Assembly: GCF_013403915.1 (NCBI RefSeq)
Contig: NZ_JABFDI010000003.1
Coordinates: forward strand, 62,001 to 126,000
Length of the DNA stretch: 64,000 nucleotides
DNA from: Winogradskyella pacifica
GTDB taxonomy: Bacteria > Bacteroidota > Bacteroidia > Flavobacteriales > Flavobacteriaceae
Reading direction: 5' to 3'
Under the pieces are notes generated by a model, which worked only from the letters and a program-made list of their open reading frames with translations, did no database searches and was not told the DNA's origin. Position numbers and translations under genes: made by a program. Every line of letters begins with the position of its first letter. Position 1 is the stretch's first letter. Of the stretch, positions 35,442 to 44,803 are shown piece by piece.

Positions 35442-36258
35442 AATATTTATTGATAATCAACCTTTTGAATTTAAGGTTGAAGGTGATTTTTTTTGGGGGA
35501 AACCAGAATTACTTTACCCACAGGAAGATAATGTTTTGTCTAAAATGTCGTGGGAAAATGATGGTTTTAATATCGTGGAAGCATTTGAAAATCAAGATTT
35601 TTTAAAGCTTCAAGAATCTGTAAAAAATATTATAATTGATGCTTTAAAGGCTAATAATGTCGCTGTAGATAATGAAATATTTGACTTAAAGGATTATCAC
35701 AAATTTGTGACTACAGATGCATTACATAATCAGGTAATTTCTATAACTCGTAATCTTGAAACCTTAGATTTTGATTTTGATATTGACTTGTTAGCAAAAC
35801 GGTTTGGGGACATTTTGGGTTACAAATTGACATCTTATGTAGAGGAATTAAAAAAATCACATATTCAAATAAGAATAAGCAGACCAAAGTCGTTGGATAT
35901 AAATCCACCACACAGAGATGGTTATTTGAGTTATTGGGAAGATATTATTAATGTTTGGTTACCTGTAGCAGGTTGTAATGAAAAATCGTCTTTACCAGTA
36001 GTAGCAAAAAGCCACCTTATACCAGAAAACGAAATTTTAAGAACAGAAAGTAAGGGCGCAAAAATTAACGGTAATATTTATTATGTGCCCTGTATTTTGG
36101 AGACAAAATCTGGAGTCATAAAGATGACAAGACCAAACCCTAAGGAAAGTGAAGCCTTATTATTTTCTCCATTTTTAATTCATGGTGCTGCCGTAAACGA
36201 AAATGAAGATATCACAAGAGTTTCTTTAGAACTTCGATTTCCAAAACAAAAAAATTAA
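35425..36258 (+). CDS. Phytanoyl-CoA dioxygenase-like Fe(II)/2-oxoglutarate oxygenase
   Basis: 277 residues. The metal triad is visible as H-x-D in NPPHRDGYLSYWED (about 156-169) and a distal His in LLFSPFLIHGAAVN (about 250), with the 2-oxoglutarate arginine in RVSLELRF near the C terminus. The region between (NVWLPVAG, LPVVAKSH) fits the PhyH double-stranded beta helix. In a glycan locus it may hydroxylate a sugar, lipid carrier or substituent; this is inference. It overlaps the flippase gene by 17 bp, so it is translationally coupled. Confidence 0.75.
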   Translation: MEKTCKIFIDNQPFEFKVEGDFFWGKPELLYPQEDNVLSKMSWENDGFNIVEAFENQDFLKLQESVKNIIIDALKANNVAVDNEIFDLKDYHKFVTTDALHNQVISITRNLETLDFDFDIDLLAKRFGDILGYKLTSYVEELKKSHIQIRISRPKSLDINPPHRDGYLSYWEDIINVWLPVAGCNEKSSLPVVAKSHLIPENEILRTESKGAKINGNIYYVPCILETKSGVIKMTRPNPKESEALLFSPFLIHGAAVNENEDITRVSLELRFPKQKN

Positions 36259-37388
36259 GACCATTTTTCTAAAAATAATTTCGCATTCTCTGTATGGTCA
36301 TGATACTGTTTTACAAACTGACGTGCATTCTTAGAAATGTTAATTATTTTTTCAGGGTTTTCAATTAGCCATTCTAGTTTAGAGGCAATCGCCTTAGCGT
36401 CTGGTAACGCATTTATGGCAATAGTATTGGGTGTAACATTATAATAGTCCTCCCATTCCTTTTCAGCGCCTGTAAACACTACTTTTCCTTTTGCCATAGC
36501 TTCTAAGGCATTATAGCCTTGGTCATAAGCATAGACTTGATCTAGTAAGATATGAGCAGTGTCAAAAGCTGTAATGTATTCTTTATAAGGTAAATTTTCA
36601 ACTTTAATTATATTGACTTTTGTTTTGTATTTGGCATCAATTAGATCTAATGCAGCATCAAAAATATCATTTCCTTTTTTATAATAGTTGGCTCTGTTGA
36701 TGCCATGAAAAATAGTTATTTTTTCATCTAGATTAGGTGCCTGATAAGGTATACTATCTACATTTATAACATGAGGAATCATTCCTAAATGTTTTTTATG
36801 GTTTTGTAAAGGAATATAATAATCGAGATCAGAACTAATAACACCTTCAATTTTATCATAAATATGATGGTGTAATTTTACAAATTCAGGTGTTAAATAT
36901 TTTAAACCTAACGCGAAATCTGTAGGCTTTACACGACCTTCAAAATAAGGGGTATGTATGGAGTATCTAAATTTTTTATCTATCGAGAATTTTACGCTAG
37001 AGTAGTCTGTACCACAAGATAATATGTATGCTTTCTTGTTCCAGCTAGTTAATAAATCAAATACGTTTTGTTCATCTTTAGCCGAACAGAGAAAAGAAGA
37101 TTCATTTATAAATTGGACAACATCAAAGTTTTCTAATTGCGCTTTATGTTTTAATAGTTGCTTCTTTACATCAATAAAATGTAAGTCTATTTTAAACAAA
37201 CGGATCATTAAAGATCTCACTTTTTGTAATGGTCCTATTCTAAATTTTTGATTTATTTCTATATCAACATCAATTTTTTTGAACCCATCATCCATGCCAA
37301 CAACAATTGCTTCATGTCCTAAATTTTGCAGCCCTTCTTTTAAATATCTATGTGACCTGTTGTATTCGCCAACCAATAAAACTCTCAT
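36255..37388 (-). CDS. GT-B fold glycosyltransferase
   Basis: 377 residues. N-terminal MRVLLVGEYNRSHRYLKEGLQNLGHEAIVVG is a GT-B opening. The C-terminal half has KITIFHGINRANYYKKGNDIF near 230, then DQVYAYDQGYNALEAMAKGKVVFTGAEKEWEDYY near 295, the EAMA-type nucleotide-sugar site of GT4-like enzymes. Donor and acceptor are unknown. It is on the minus strand and converges with the oxygenase, overlapping by 4 bp. Confidence 0.8.
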   Translation of the reverse strand: MRVLLVGEYNRSHRYLKEGLQNLGHEAIVVGMDDGFKKIDVDIEINQKFRIGPLQKVRSLMIRLFKIDLHFIDVKKQLLKHKAQLENFDVVQFINESSFLCSAKDEQNVFDLLTSWNKKAYILSCGTDYSSVKFSIDKKFRYSIHTPYFEGRVKPTDFALGLKYLTPEFVKLHHHIYDKIEGVISSDLDYYIPLQNHKKHLGMIPHVINVDSIPYQAPNLDEKITIFHGINRANYYKKGNDIFDAALDLIDAKYKTKVNIIKVENLPYKEYITAFDTAHILLDQVYAYDQGYNALEAMAKGKVVFTGAEKEWEDYYNVTPNTIAINALPDAKAIASKLEWLIENPEKIINISKNARQFVKQYHDHTENAKLFLEKWS

Positions 37389-37509
37389 GTGTAGATTCTA
37401 ATTATTGTAATCAAAGTTAAGGAACATCTCAAGAATAATCTAGTTAGAATAGCATTGAAATATAGATGTTTCATTTATATCGTTACATTTGTCTTAAAGA
37501 TAATCGTTA

Positions 37510-38592
37510 ATGCCAAAAGTTAAGAATAAAAAGATTTGTATTGTTGTTTCTTCCTTGGGTAAAGGCGGCGCAGAACGCTCTTCTGGCTTATTATCGCAAA
37601 TACTTTTTGATGTTGGTTATGATGTGCACGTAGTTAGTGTGCTTAATGATATAGAATTTCCATACAAAGGGAAACTGCTTAACCTTGGAGAATTAAAGGA
37701 TGAAAATGATACCACCTTTGGAAGATTTAAAAGATTAAGAATTTTAAAAGCCTATTTAAAACAGCATAACTTTGATTATGTCATTGATAATAGAACAAGA
37801 ATTGGGACTTTAAAAGAATATATTATTTCACAGTTCATCTACAATCCTAAGAAAACGATTTATTGTGTTAGAAGTTATAATGTAGATTTATACATAAATC
37901 CTAATCGATTTTTAGGAAAATTAATATATAGTAATGCCTATAAAATTGTTGGTGTTTCTAAGCTTATTGCTCAAAAAGTAAAGGAAGATTATGGGGTAAG
38001 CAATGTCACTTCTATTTATAATGCAATTAACTTTAAAACTGAAGTGATAACAACGGAAACAACTGAGGACTATATCCTGTTTTTTGGACGCTTAGATGAT
38101 GATGTAAAAAATATTTCGTTGTTGTTAGATGGCTACTCAAAATCAAAACTACCGAGTCAGAATATTAAACTTAAAATTTTAGGAGACGGTAAAGATTTAG
38201 AGAAATTAATAAGTAAAACTAAAGATCTTTATTTAGACGCTTCTGTAGAGTTTCTAGGTTACAGTCCTAATCCTTCAGCAGTAGTTAAATCGGCGTTGTT
38301 TACAGTATTAACAAGTAGGTATGAAGGTTTTCCTAGATCGATTATAGAATCCATGGCGTTGGAAACTCCTGTGATTTCAGTCGATTGTAAATCTGGTCCA
38401 AATGAAATTATTCAAAATAACCACAATGGTCTTTTGATAGAAAATTATAATTCAGATGCATTAGCAGAGGCGATGAACCGCCTTTTTGAAGATAAAGATT
38501 TATACTTGCATTGTAAACAGAATTCTAAATTGAGTGTTTCGCAGTTTTCGGAAGAAAATATAGCAGCACAATGGCAATCTATTTTAAAGTAA
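37510..38592 (+). CDS. Glycosyltransferase family 4
   Basis: 360 residues. SSLGKGGAERSSGLLS (about 13-28) is the GT4 acceptor-side glycine-rich loop. LFFGRLDDDVKNISLLLDGY near 190 starts the donor domain, and SRYEGFPRSIIESMALETPVISVDCKSGPNEII near 280 is the ExxxxxE nucleotide-sugar motif (E in EGFPRSIIE). It adds one sugar from an activated donor, type unknown. The FdtA-like gene follows after 9 bp. Confidence 0.92.
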   Translation: MPKVKNKKICIVVSSLGKGGAERSSGLLSQILFDVGYDVHVVSVLNDIEFPYKGKLLNLGELKDENDTTFGRFKRLRILKAYLKQHNFDYVIDNRTRIGTLKEYIISQFIYNPKKTIYCVRSYNVDLYINPNRFLGKLIYSNAYKIVGVSKLIAQKVKEDYGVSNVTSIYNAINFKTEVITTETTEDYILFFGRLDDDVKNISLLLDGYSKSKLPSQNIKLKILGDGKDLEKLISKTKDLYLDASVEFLGYSPNPSAVVKSALFTVLTSRYEGFPRSIIESMALETPVISVDCKSGPNEIIQNNHNGLLIENYNSDALAEAMNRLFEDKDLYLHCKQNSKLSVSQFSEENIAAQWQSILK

Positions 38593-38601
38593 AACCTTAA
38601 T

Positions 38602-39009
38602 ATGAATACAATAAACGACGTAAAAATAATTGACATTCCTAAGGTACATGATGAGCGTGGTTTTTTAGCCGTAATAGAAAAAGACGCTATTCCATTTGCA
38701 ATAAAACGTGTGTATTATTTATACGATGTACCAAGTGATAGTTTTCGAGGTGGACATGCGCATAAGGAACAAGAATCGGTGATTATTGCTTTGAGTGGAA
38801 GTTTTGAAGTTCTTATAGACGATGGTAAGACTAAAAGACGAATCATGCTTAATAAACCTAATCAAGGCTTATATATACCCACAGATATTTGGAGAGAAAT
38901 CGATAATTTTTCTTCTGGCTCTGTTTGCTTAGTGTTAGCTTCTACAGAATATGATGAAGTTGAATATATAAGAGATTACGATGATTTTAAAAATCAGCTT
39001 TTAGGATAA
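38602..39009 (+). CDS. dTDP-4-oxo-6-deoxyglucose ketoisomerase, FdtA/QdtA (WxcM-like cupin)
   Basis: 135 residues forming a single cupin: KIIDIPKVHDERGFLAVIEKD at the start, then IKRVYYLYDVPSDSFRGGHAHKEQESVIIALSG with the catalytic HxH of GGHAHKE at about 49-55. It isomerises dTDP-4-keto-6-deoxyglucose to a 3-keto sugar, the substrate for the DegT aminotransferase at 31676. The pair implies Fuc3N or Qui3N in the glycan; which of the two cannot be told by eye. It overlaps the convergent glycosyltransferase gene by 16 bp. Confidence 0.87.
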   Translation: MNTINDVKIIDIPKVHDERGFLAVIEKDAIPFAIKRVYYLYDVPSDSFRGGHAHKEQESVIIALSGSFEVLIDDGKTKRRIMLNKPNQGLYIPTDIWREIDNFSSGSVCLVLASTEYDEVEYIRDYDDFKNQLLG

Positions 39010-39914
39010 ATTAAACGTTCTCCTTTTAATGATTGTAATTTAAGCAAGAGTTGAAGCAACCATTTAGGTGACTTAAGAAGCAAGCGCTGTCTAGTACTAA
39101 TATTCTTACGGTCTAAATGTGATGTGTAATACAAAAAACTCTTATTATCATTTTGTAACTTACTTAATACGGCCATCGAGTATCTATTACGATCTAAGAA
39201 ATCTTTTAAAGAATTATTGGTTTTTTCATATTCAAAATAGGAGTCAAAATTTGGTTTTTTTTCTAAATCGAAATTTGTATTCGATAGGCTATAATCGTCA
39301 TGGTGATAATAGGTCAAGAGCTTATTAATAAATAGGATCTCAAAATGAAGCCCAAACCTAATCCACATGTCAGTATCTTCTCCGGTAATAAGTGATGTAT
39401 CAAAAACTCCACTTTTCTCTATAACTGATTTTTTGAAAACGACACTAGAACTTGTAAGAAGTGTGTATTTCTTGCTGGCTTTAAAATAATTATAAACTCC
39501 GTAAAGTTCGGTTTGTGTGAAGCTATATGGCACAGGAACAACTTTATTCTCATATTTTTGAGCTATAGCAGCAGAAAAAATATTTATGTTAGGAAATGCG
39601 GTGATAGCATCAAACATGTATTGCAAATAGGATGCATCCCAAGTGTCATCTCCATCTAAAAGTGCAATATAGTCAGTGGTTGCCGTTTTTATTCCTGTAT
39701 TTCTAGCATTTGAAGCTCCTTGGTTTTTAATGCTTAGAAGTCTTATACGATGGTCGTCAAAACTGTTTATAACGGCTTCGCTCTTATCTGTAGAACCATC
39801 GTTAATAATAATAACCTCAAAATCTTTGAAACTCTGATTCAGAACACTTTTAATGGTGTGTTGAATATAGTTTTCCTTATTATAAACCGATATGATTACA
39901 GAGAAAAATGCCAT
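38994..39914 (-). CDS. Glycosyltransferase family 2
   Basis: 306 residues, GT-A fold. FSVIISVYNKENYIQHTIKSV (4-24), FEVIIINDGSTDKSEAVI with the nucleotide-binding Asp, GASNARNTGI and the DxD motif in ALLDGDDTWDASYL near 90, then GEDTDMWIRFG near 187. The last 80 residues are a basic helical tail. It lies 1 bp from the next upstream GT2 gene, so these two form an operon. Confidence 0.92.
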   Translation of the reverse strand: MAFFSVIISVYNKENYIQHTIKSVLNQSFKDFEVIIINDGSTDKSEAVINSFDDHRIRLLSIKNQGASNARNTGIKTATTDYIALLDGDDTWDASYLQYMFDAITAFPNINIFSAAIAQKYENKVVPVPYSFTQTELYGVYNYFKASKKYTLLTSSSVVFKKSVIEKSGVFDTSLITGEDTDMWIRFGLHFEILFINKLLTYYHHDDYSLSNTNFDLEKKPNFDSYFEYEKTNNSLKDFLDRNRYSMAVLSKLQNDNKSFLYYTSHLDRKNISTRQRLLLKSPKWLLQLLLKLQSLKGERLIYPKS

Positions 39915-40811
39915 TTATCTTTTCGATTTTAAAGTGCAATAATAACTTAATCGGTACAAATCAAAAATCATGAGCGAAGGGTTTTTACCAAGTAGGTTCT
40001 TTCTGAAAGTAGCTTCAAACTTATAATAAATAGAGGCTAGTACTTTTGAAATGACGTTATCCTTAACTTTTGAATAGATATTTGTAATTCGAGTGTAATT
40101 AGATGGTAATAAATCTTGATTGATAAATAGATTTATCGCTTCAACCGAGTCTAATGATTTTTGTAAAAAAATCTTACTGTCTTCAAGACCAAGATGGTAA
40201 ACAGGATTTTCTATATGTTGTATTCTAATGTTTGCTTCCTTTAAATTATAGGAAAACAAGGTGTCTTCATGCCGTAAGTTAGGAATATCTTCATTAAAAC
40301 GAACCGTATCAAAAACACGTTTATGTATTAAGAAGTTTAAGGTTAAAAAGCTCAAATATGTGTTTTTGTTTCGAACTTCGGCAGATAAGGCTTCTCGTTT
40401 ATTTCCATAAATCCAACGTAAGAGTTGAGCATCATCTACATGTTTTTCTTGATATAAAATACCACCATAAATAACATCTGATTGTTCAGAAATAGATTTA
40501 AGATAGGTACTTATAAAATCATCATTTTTGGGAATGACGTCTGCATCTAGAAAAAGGCACCAGTCGTATGTTGCCTTTTGAGCAAGCTTATTTCTTATAG
40601 CACTTCGGCCGATATTCTTTGGCAGAATATGATACTCAGAATGTGAAAGTGTATTTATAATGTTATTATACTCCTGAAATTTAATATCGTTAGAACAGTC
40701 ATCATAACACAATATTTCAAAAGGGGTTTCCGACGTAATTAACTGCTTATGTACTTCGGAAACGAGTTCTGAAATATTATAATTATAAACAGGAATTAAT
40801 ACAGAAATCAT
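39915..40811 (-). CDS. Glycosyltransferase family 2
   Basis: 298 residues, GT-A fold: ISVLIPVYNYNISELVSEVH, FEILCYDDCSND, NIGRSAIRNKLA, the metal site LFLDADVIPKN near 89, and NLRHEDTLFSYNLKE near 183 (ED motif). It resembles glycosyltransferases of capsule loci that act before a second GT2. It is the first gene of the minus-strand GT2 pair and marks the end of the polysaccharide cluster. Confidence 0.9.
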   Translation of the reverse strand: MISVLIPVYNYNISELVSEVHKQLITSETPFEILCYDDCSNDIKFQEYNNIINTLSHSEYHILPKNIGRSAIRNKLAQKATYDWCLFLDADVIPKNDDFISTYLKSISEQSDVIYGGILYQEKHVDDAQLLRWIYGNKREALSAEVRNKNTYLSFLTLNFLIHKRVFDTVRFNEDIPNLRHEDTLFSYNLKEANIRIQHIENPVYHLGLEDSKIFLQKSLDSVEAINLFINQDLLPSNYTRITNIYSKVKDNVISKVLASIYYKFEATFRKNLLGKNPSLMIFDLYRLSYYCTLKSKR

Positions 40812-40860
40812 AAGATTTTACAAAGGTTAACCAAGAACTTAAGAGCGTTACATTGAAGAT

Positions 40861-41544
40861 TTAACTCTTACGTTGTACAACTTCAAAAACTTTGTTCTCG
40901 TCACATTTTAATGTTTTGCTCGGATACTTTAAAAGTAAAGCATAATCGTGTGTGGCCATTAAAATAGTATTGCCATTTTTATTAATATCTTGTAATACTT
41001 CCATGACTTCAACACTGGTTTGTGGATCTAAATTCCCGGTTGGCTCATCGGCTAAAATCAATTCAGGATCATTTAACAATGCACGTGCAATAGCAATACG
41101 TTGTTGTTCTCCACCAGAAAGTTCATGAGGATATTTAAAGCCTTTGGTCTTCATTGCCACCTTATCTAAAACTGTATCTATACGGTCTTTAATACGGTCT
41201 TTTTCTTTCCAACCTGTTGCTTTTAACACAAATTCTAAATTTCCAATAATCGTACGGTCTGGTAGTAATTTAAAATCTTGAAAAACGATACCCAATTTCC
41301 GTCTTAAAAAAGGGATGTCTTTTTCTTTCATGGTTTTTAAATTGAAATCCACAATTGAACCTTCTCCTTCTGTTAATTGTAAATCACCATAAAGCGTTTT
41401 CATGAAACTACTTTTTCCACTTCCTGTTTTACCAATAAGATAGACGAAATCGCCTTTCTTCATTTCAAAATTCACCTTAGACAGCACCATACTGTCACCT
41501 TGATAAATTGTAGCATCTCTAAGTTCTAAAACTGTTTCGGACAT
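40861..41544 (-). CDS. ftsE: Cell-division ABC ATPase FtsE
   Basis: 227 residues. Walker A GKTGSGKSSF near 38, FQDFKLLPDRTIIGNLEFVLKATGW near 89 (the FtsE-style Q-loop and following stretch), signature LSGGEQQRIAIARAL near 142, Walker B LILADEPTGNLDP near 164 and H-loop MATHDY. FtsE with membrane partner FtsX controls periplasmic amidases at the septum; ftsX is not adjacent here, as is common in Bacteroidota. LolD-like ATPases are the alternative. Confidence 0.8.
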   Translation of the reverse strand: MSETVLELRDATIYQGDSMVLSKVNFEMKKGDFVYLIGKTGSGKSSFMKTLYGDLQLTEGEGSIVDFNLKTMKEKDIPFLRRKLGIVFQDFKLLPDRTIIGNLEFVLKATGWKEKDRIKDRIDTVLDKVAMKTKGFKYPHELSGGEQQRIAIARALLNDPELILADEPTGNLDPQTSVEVMEVLQDINKNGNTILMATHDYALLLKYPSKTLKCDENKVFEVVQRKS

Positions 41545-41648
41545 ATTATAGATATAAATAATTGGTAACTGTAAATGTATTGCTTAAAATTTCAAATCCA
41601 AAACATAAGTTTTAAATTCCAATTTAGAATTCTATTTTCAACCAACAA

Positions 41649-42836
41649 CTACAAATCAAAATAATCAATATAGTTCTGCAAATCCTTATCACCACGACCA
41701 GATAAACTAATCACCACAACGTCGCTAGGTTTAAAAGTTTTATGTTTAAAAATAGCCAAAGCATGCGAACTTTCAATAGCCGGGATAATACCTTCCAACT
41801 TTGTTAATTCTAAGCCAGAGTTCATCGCTTCATCGTCGGTTGCTGAATAAAATTCACCACGACCTGTTTTATACAAATGTGAATGTAGTGGTCCAACACC
41901 AGGATAATCTAATCCTGCAGAAATCGAATACGGCTCTGTAATTTGTCCGTCTTTGGTTTGCATTAATAAGGTTTTACAACCATGAATTATACCTTCTTTT
42001 CCTAATACAGAAGTTGCTGCACTTTCACCGGAGTGAATACCTTTTCCTGCAGCTTCTACAGCAATAATACCAACATCTTCATTGTCTAAAAAATGATGAT
42101 AGGTTCCTGCGGCATTACTTCCTCCGCCAATACAAGCCACAACGTAATCCGGATTTTCTCGACCTTCTTTTTCCTTTAATTGCCATTTTATTTCTTCGGA
42201 AATCACCGATTGAAATTGCGTAACCATGTCTGGGTAGGGATGTGGACCAATAGCAGAACCAATAATGTAATGGGTATCAACCGGATTGTTAATCCAATCG
42301 CGAATAGCTTCATTAGTGGCATCTTTTAAAGTTCGACTACCAGATAATGCAGGTACCACTTTGGCGCCTAACATTTTCATTCGGGCGACGTTGGGTGCTT
42401 GACGTGCAATATCAATTTCTCCCATATAAACCACACAGTCAATACCTGTTAAAGCACAAACAGTAGCGGTTGCAACGCCATGTTGACCAGCTCCGGTTTC
42501 GGCAATAATTCTGTTTTTGCCTAAACGTTTTGCCATCAGAATTTGACCAATGGTATTGTTGATTTTGTGGGCTCCAGTATGATTTAAATCCTCACGTTTT
42601 AAATACACTTTGGTATTGTATTTTTCTGAAAGACGTTTCGCAAAATAGAGTGGAGAAGGACGACCAACATAATCTTTTAAAAGTTGATTGAACTCTTCTT
42701 GAAACGAAGGTTCAGCCATAATCTTTAAATAGTTTTGACGCAATTCTTCTACATTAGGATAAAGCATTTCGGGAATGTATGCTCCACCGAATTCTCCGTA
42801 ATAGCCTTTTTCGTTAATTTTGTATGTGTTTTTCAT
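41649..42836 (-). CDS. trpB: Tryptophan synthase beta chain
   Basis: 395 residues. It converts indole and serine to tryptophan with PLP. The PLP lysine is in [15 protein letters not shown] near 88, the phosphate loop is GGGSNAAG near 231, and the start [13 protein letters not shown] is diagnostic of TrpB1. It is the last trp gene of the operon. trpA, its usual partner and neighbour, is not found in the 104-bp gap to ftsE or elsewhere in the window, so it must lie at another locus or be absent. Confidence 0.97.
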   Translation of the reverse strand: MKNTYKINEKGYYGEFGGAYIPEMLYPNVEELRQNYLKIMAEPSFQEEFNQLLKDYVGRPSPLYFAKRLSEKYNTKVYLKREDLNHTGAHKINNTIGQILMAKRLGKNRIIAETGAGQHGVATATVCALTGIDCVVYMGEIDIARQAPNVARMKMLGAKVVPALSGSRTLKDATNEAIRDWINNPVDTHYIIGSAIGPHPYPDMVTQFQSVISEEIKWQLKEKEGRENPDYVVACIGGGSNAAGTYHHFLDNEDVGIIAVEAAGKGIHSGESAATSVLGKEGIIHGCKTLLMQTKDGQITEPYSISAGLDYPGVGPLHSHLYKTGRGEFYSATDDEAMNSGLELTKLEGIIPAIESSHALAIFKHKTFKPSDVVVISLSGRGDKDLQNYIDYFDL

Positions 42837-42844
42837 AAGCCTTT

Positions 42845-43240
42845 GTCATTCCTGCGAAGGCAGAAATCTATTATTTTCATTGTGGATCACGCTTTTTTGC
42901 GTGATGTGGCAATCTGTTTCTTTATTTCTTTCCGTTCATTTTGTCTTGAAACACTATTAAATAAAAATTGTCCAGTGGACGATTTTTGTTTAATACAAAA
43001 CCAAAAATTCAAAACGATTTATTAGGAAATTGCTAAAGCACCATTCGCTTTCAAAGCTACATGCTTGAAGCTTCGCTTCGCAGTTCCGCTTTTTCGCTCT
43101 TTATTTCTGAAAATCGTTGTTTCCGACGCTGTCGGAATTTGGGACACTCTTATATGCTAATTTTTGCTTTCCTCCCAAGTTGTTTTAATTTTTGCTAACA
43201 GCTAACAGCTAACAGCTAACAGCTAACAGCTAACAGCTAA
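42845..43240. repeat. Composite repeat element, copy 1 (REP-like hairpin, conserved body, heptamer array)
   Basis: It fills the trpB-trpF gap. It runs: a REP-like GTCATTCCTGCGAAGGCAG (42845-42863); a weaker conserved part with CGTTCATTTTGTC and ACCAAAAATTC (42920-43015); a 116-bp body (43031-43146) that matches 45949-46064 without gaps at about 92 of 116 positions by hand count; then (GCTAACA)x6 at 43194-43235. The body holds stems GAAGC/GCTTC (43067-43079) and TTCCGAC/GTCGGAA. The heptamer array covers the trpF stop codon. No convincing ORF. Confidence 0.85.
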
Positions 43241-43847
43241 TTACATTATGTTTAAACGTTTTCAATTCCTCCACATTCTTCAATCCAGGTTCTATTTCAA
43301 ATTTACTATTCACATCAATAGCATAACAGAACTTTGAAGCCGGACTTTCTTTGAATTCTTTTATTTTTTCAATTTCATGTAATCCAATACCTCCACTTAA
43401 AAAATAAGGTTTGCTTGATGGATACTTTTCTAATACATTCCAGTTGAACGTGTAACCGTTTCCTCCTGGTAATTTTCCTTTGGTATCGAATAAAAAATAA
43501 TCACAGACATCTTCGAAAGGTTGAAGCACATCAAAGTTGAATTCATCTTTAATGCTAAACACCTTTATAACCTCAACAGTATTTATAGCAGCACAATATT
43601 CTGGCGATTCGTGACCATGAAATTGAACGGCTTGTAAGTTGAATGTCTTAATAGTGTCTTGTACAATTTCTAGTTCTTCATCCACAAAAACACCAACTTT
43701 TTTAATTGATTTTGGCAATTCAGGAATACTAGAATCAAAATGTCTGGCTGATTTTTTATAAAATATAAAACCGAGATAGTCAGGTCGCAAATTAGCCACA
43801 GTTTCTAGGTTCTCCTTATATTTCATGCCGCAGACTTTTAGTTTCAT
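43230..43847 (-). CDS. trpF: Phosphoribosylanthranilate isomerase
   Basis: 205 residues from the ATG at 43847 (MKLKVCGMKYKENLE); the frame runs 10 codons further upstream, but that part is a REP-like repeat and was excluded. It performs the Amadori rearrangement of PRA to CdRP. The catalytic Cys is in KVCGMK (4-9) and the Asp in FDTKGKLPGGNGYTFNW (about 127). SGGIGLHEI closes the phosphate site. The last codons and the TAG stop come from the GCTAACA heptamer array. Confidence 0.95.
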   Translation of the reverse strand: MKLKVCGMKYKENLETVANLRPDYLGFIFYKKSARHFDSSIPELPKSIKKVGVFVDEELEIVQDTIKTFNLQAVQFHGHESPEYCAAINTVEVIKVFSIKDEFNFDVLQPFEDVCDYFLFDTKGKLPGGNGYTFNWNVLEKYPSSKPYFLSGGIGLHEIEKIKEFKESPASKFCYAIDVNSKFEIEPGLKNVEELKTFKHNVISC

Positions 43848-43850
43848 ATA

Positions 43851-43916
43851 TTCCAGCGAAAGCGGGAATCTCACCACGCTTTTTAATTTTTGTCATTCCT
43901 GCGAAGGCAGGAATCT
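43851..43916. repeat. Two REP-like hairpins between trpC and trpF
   Basis: TTCCAGCGAAAGCGGGAATCTCA (43851-43873) and GTCATTCCTGCGAAGGCAGGAATCT (43892-43916). Both fold (CCTGC/GCAGG core) and match the dispersed family at 14056, 42845, 45799 and 46842. Confidence 0.8.
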
Positions 43917-44002
43917 ATTTATTTCTTTTCGATATAATTTTTTCGTACTTCAAATAGCACTCGAAGTGACGTTAAAATTAATTTGTTTCTTTTCTATTTT
44001 AG

Positions 44003-44040
44003 ACCTGCTAGGTTTTATAAACCTGCTAGGTCTTTTATAA
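44003..44040. repeat. Direct/inverted repeat forming the 3' end of trpC
   Basis: ACCTGCTAGGTTTTATAA (44003-44020) is followed at once by ACCTGCTAGGTCTTTTATAA (44021-44040). ACCTGCTAGGT is nearly self-complementary, so the pair can also fold. The trpC stop (44015-44017) lies inside, and its last codons IKDLAGL are repeat sequence. Confidence 0.8.
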
Positions 44041-44803
44041 ATTGAGTAGCACTGGCTCCAGGATTATCTGTTTTCATAAAGTTTTCGCCGATTAAAAAAC
44101 CTTTAAATCCATAAGGCTGTAATTCTTTGATGGCGTCCACCGAACTAATACCTGATTCTGATACTTTTACAAAATCATTTGGTATCAATGCACTTAATTG
44201 TTTTGAGATATCTAAACTGACTTCAAATGTTTTTAAATTTCTGTTATTCACACCTAACATATCTAAAGATGGCATAATGGACTTATGTAATTCGTCTTCG
44301 TTATGGACTTCTAATAACACATCAAGTTTTAGGCTTTTAGCTAATTCAGAAAACTGCTTAATCTCAGCTTTAGTTAATATGGCTGCAATTAGTAAAATAG
44401 CATCTGCACCAATGGCTTTGGCCTCAATAATCTGATATTCATCAATAATAAATTCTTTTCGAAGCAAGGGCAATTCGCAATTTTCTCGGGCAATCATTAA
44501 GTCGTCCATGGAACCACCAAAATAAATCTCGTCTGTTAAAATAGACATGCCACATACTCCTGCGTTTTCGTAACCAATGGCAACATCTTCTACCAAAGCA
44601 GTATCATTTATAATGGATTTAGAAGGTGACTTACGTTTAAACTCTGCAATAATACCAGTCTGACTTGCTCTTAATTTTTCTGACAATGACCTTGTTTTCA
44701 TTCCGAAATAAGGTAGCTGTTCATAAGCTTTTATAGGAATTAGTTCTTTTTTAAGATTAACCTCCTTGCGTTTGTCTATTACTATTTTGTCTAAGATGTT
44801 CAT
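44015..44803 (-). CDS. trpC: Indole-3-glycerol phosphate synthase
   Basis: 262 residues. It closes CdRP to indole-glycerol phosphate. IIAEFKRKSPSKS near 50 holds the catalytic Glu and Lys, LLRKEFIIDEYQ near 108 the second Lys, LGVNNRNLKTFEV near 182 and VSESGI near 212 the phosphate loop. Its ATG overlaps the trpD stop (ATGA), so the two are translationally coupled. The final residues come from a dispersed repeat (44003-44040). Confidence 0.95.
   Translation of the reverse strand: MNILDKIVIDKRKEVNLKKELIPIKAYEQLPYFGMKTRSLSEKLRASQTGIIAEFKRKSPSKSIINDTALVEDVAIGYENAGVCGMSILTDEIYFGGSMDDLMIARENCELPLLRKEFIIDEYQIIEAKAIGADAILLIAAILTKAEIKQFSELAKSLKLDVLLEVHNEDELHKSIMPSLDMLGVNNRNLKTFEVSLDISKQLSALIPNDFVKVSESGISSVDAIKELQPYGFKGFLIGENFMKTDNPGASATQFIKDLAGL

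Noticed and set aside
42735..43025. 96-residue plus-strand frame in the trpB-trpF gap
   Set aside because: It overlaps trpB antisense and the repeat element; composition unlike a protein of this organism.
43194..43240. CRISPR array
   Set aside because: Units are 7 bp without spacers, so it is a simple tandem repeat; no cas gene is present.
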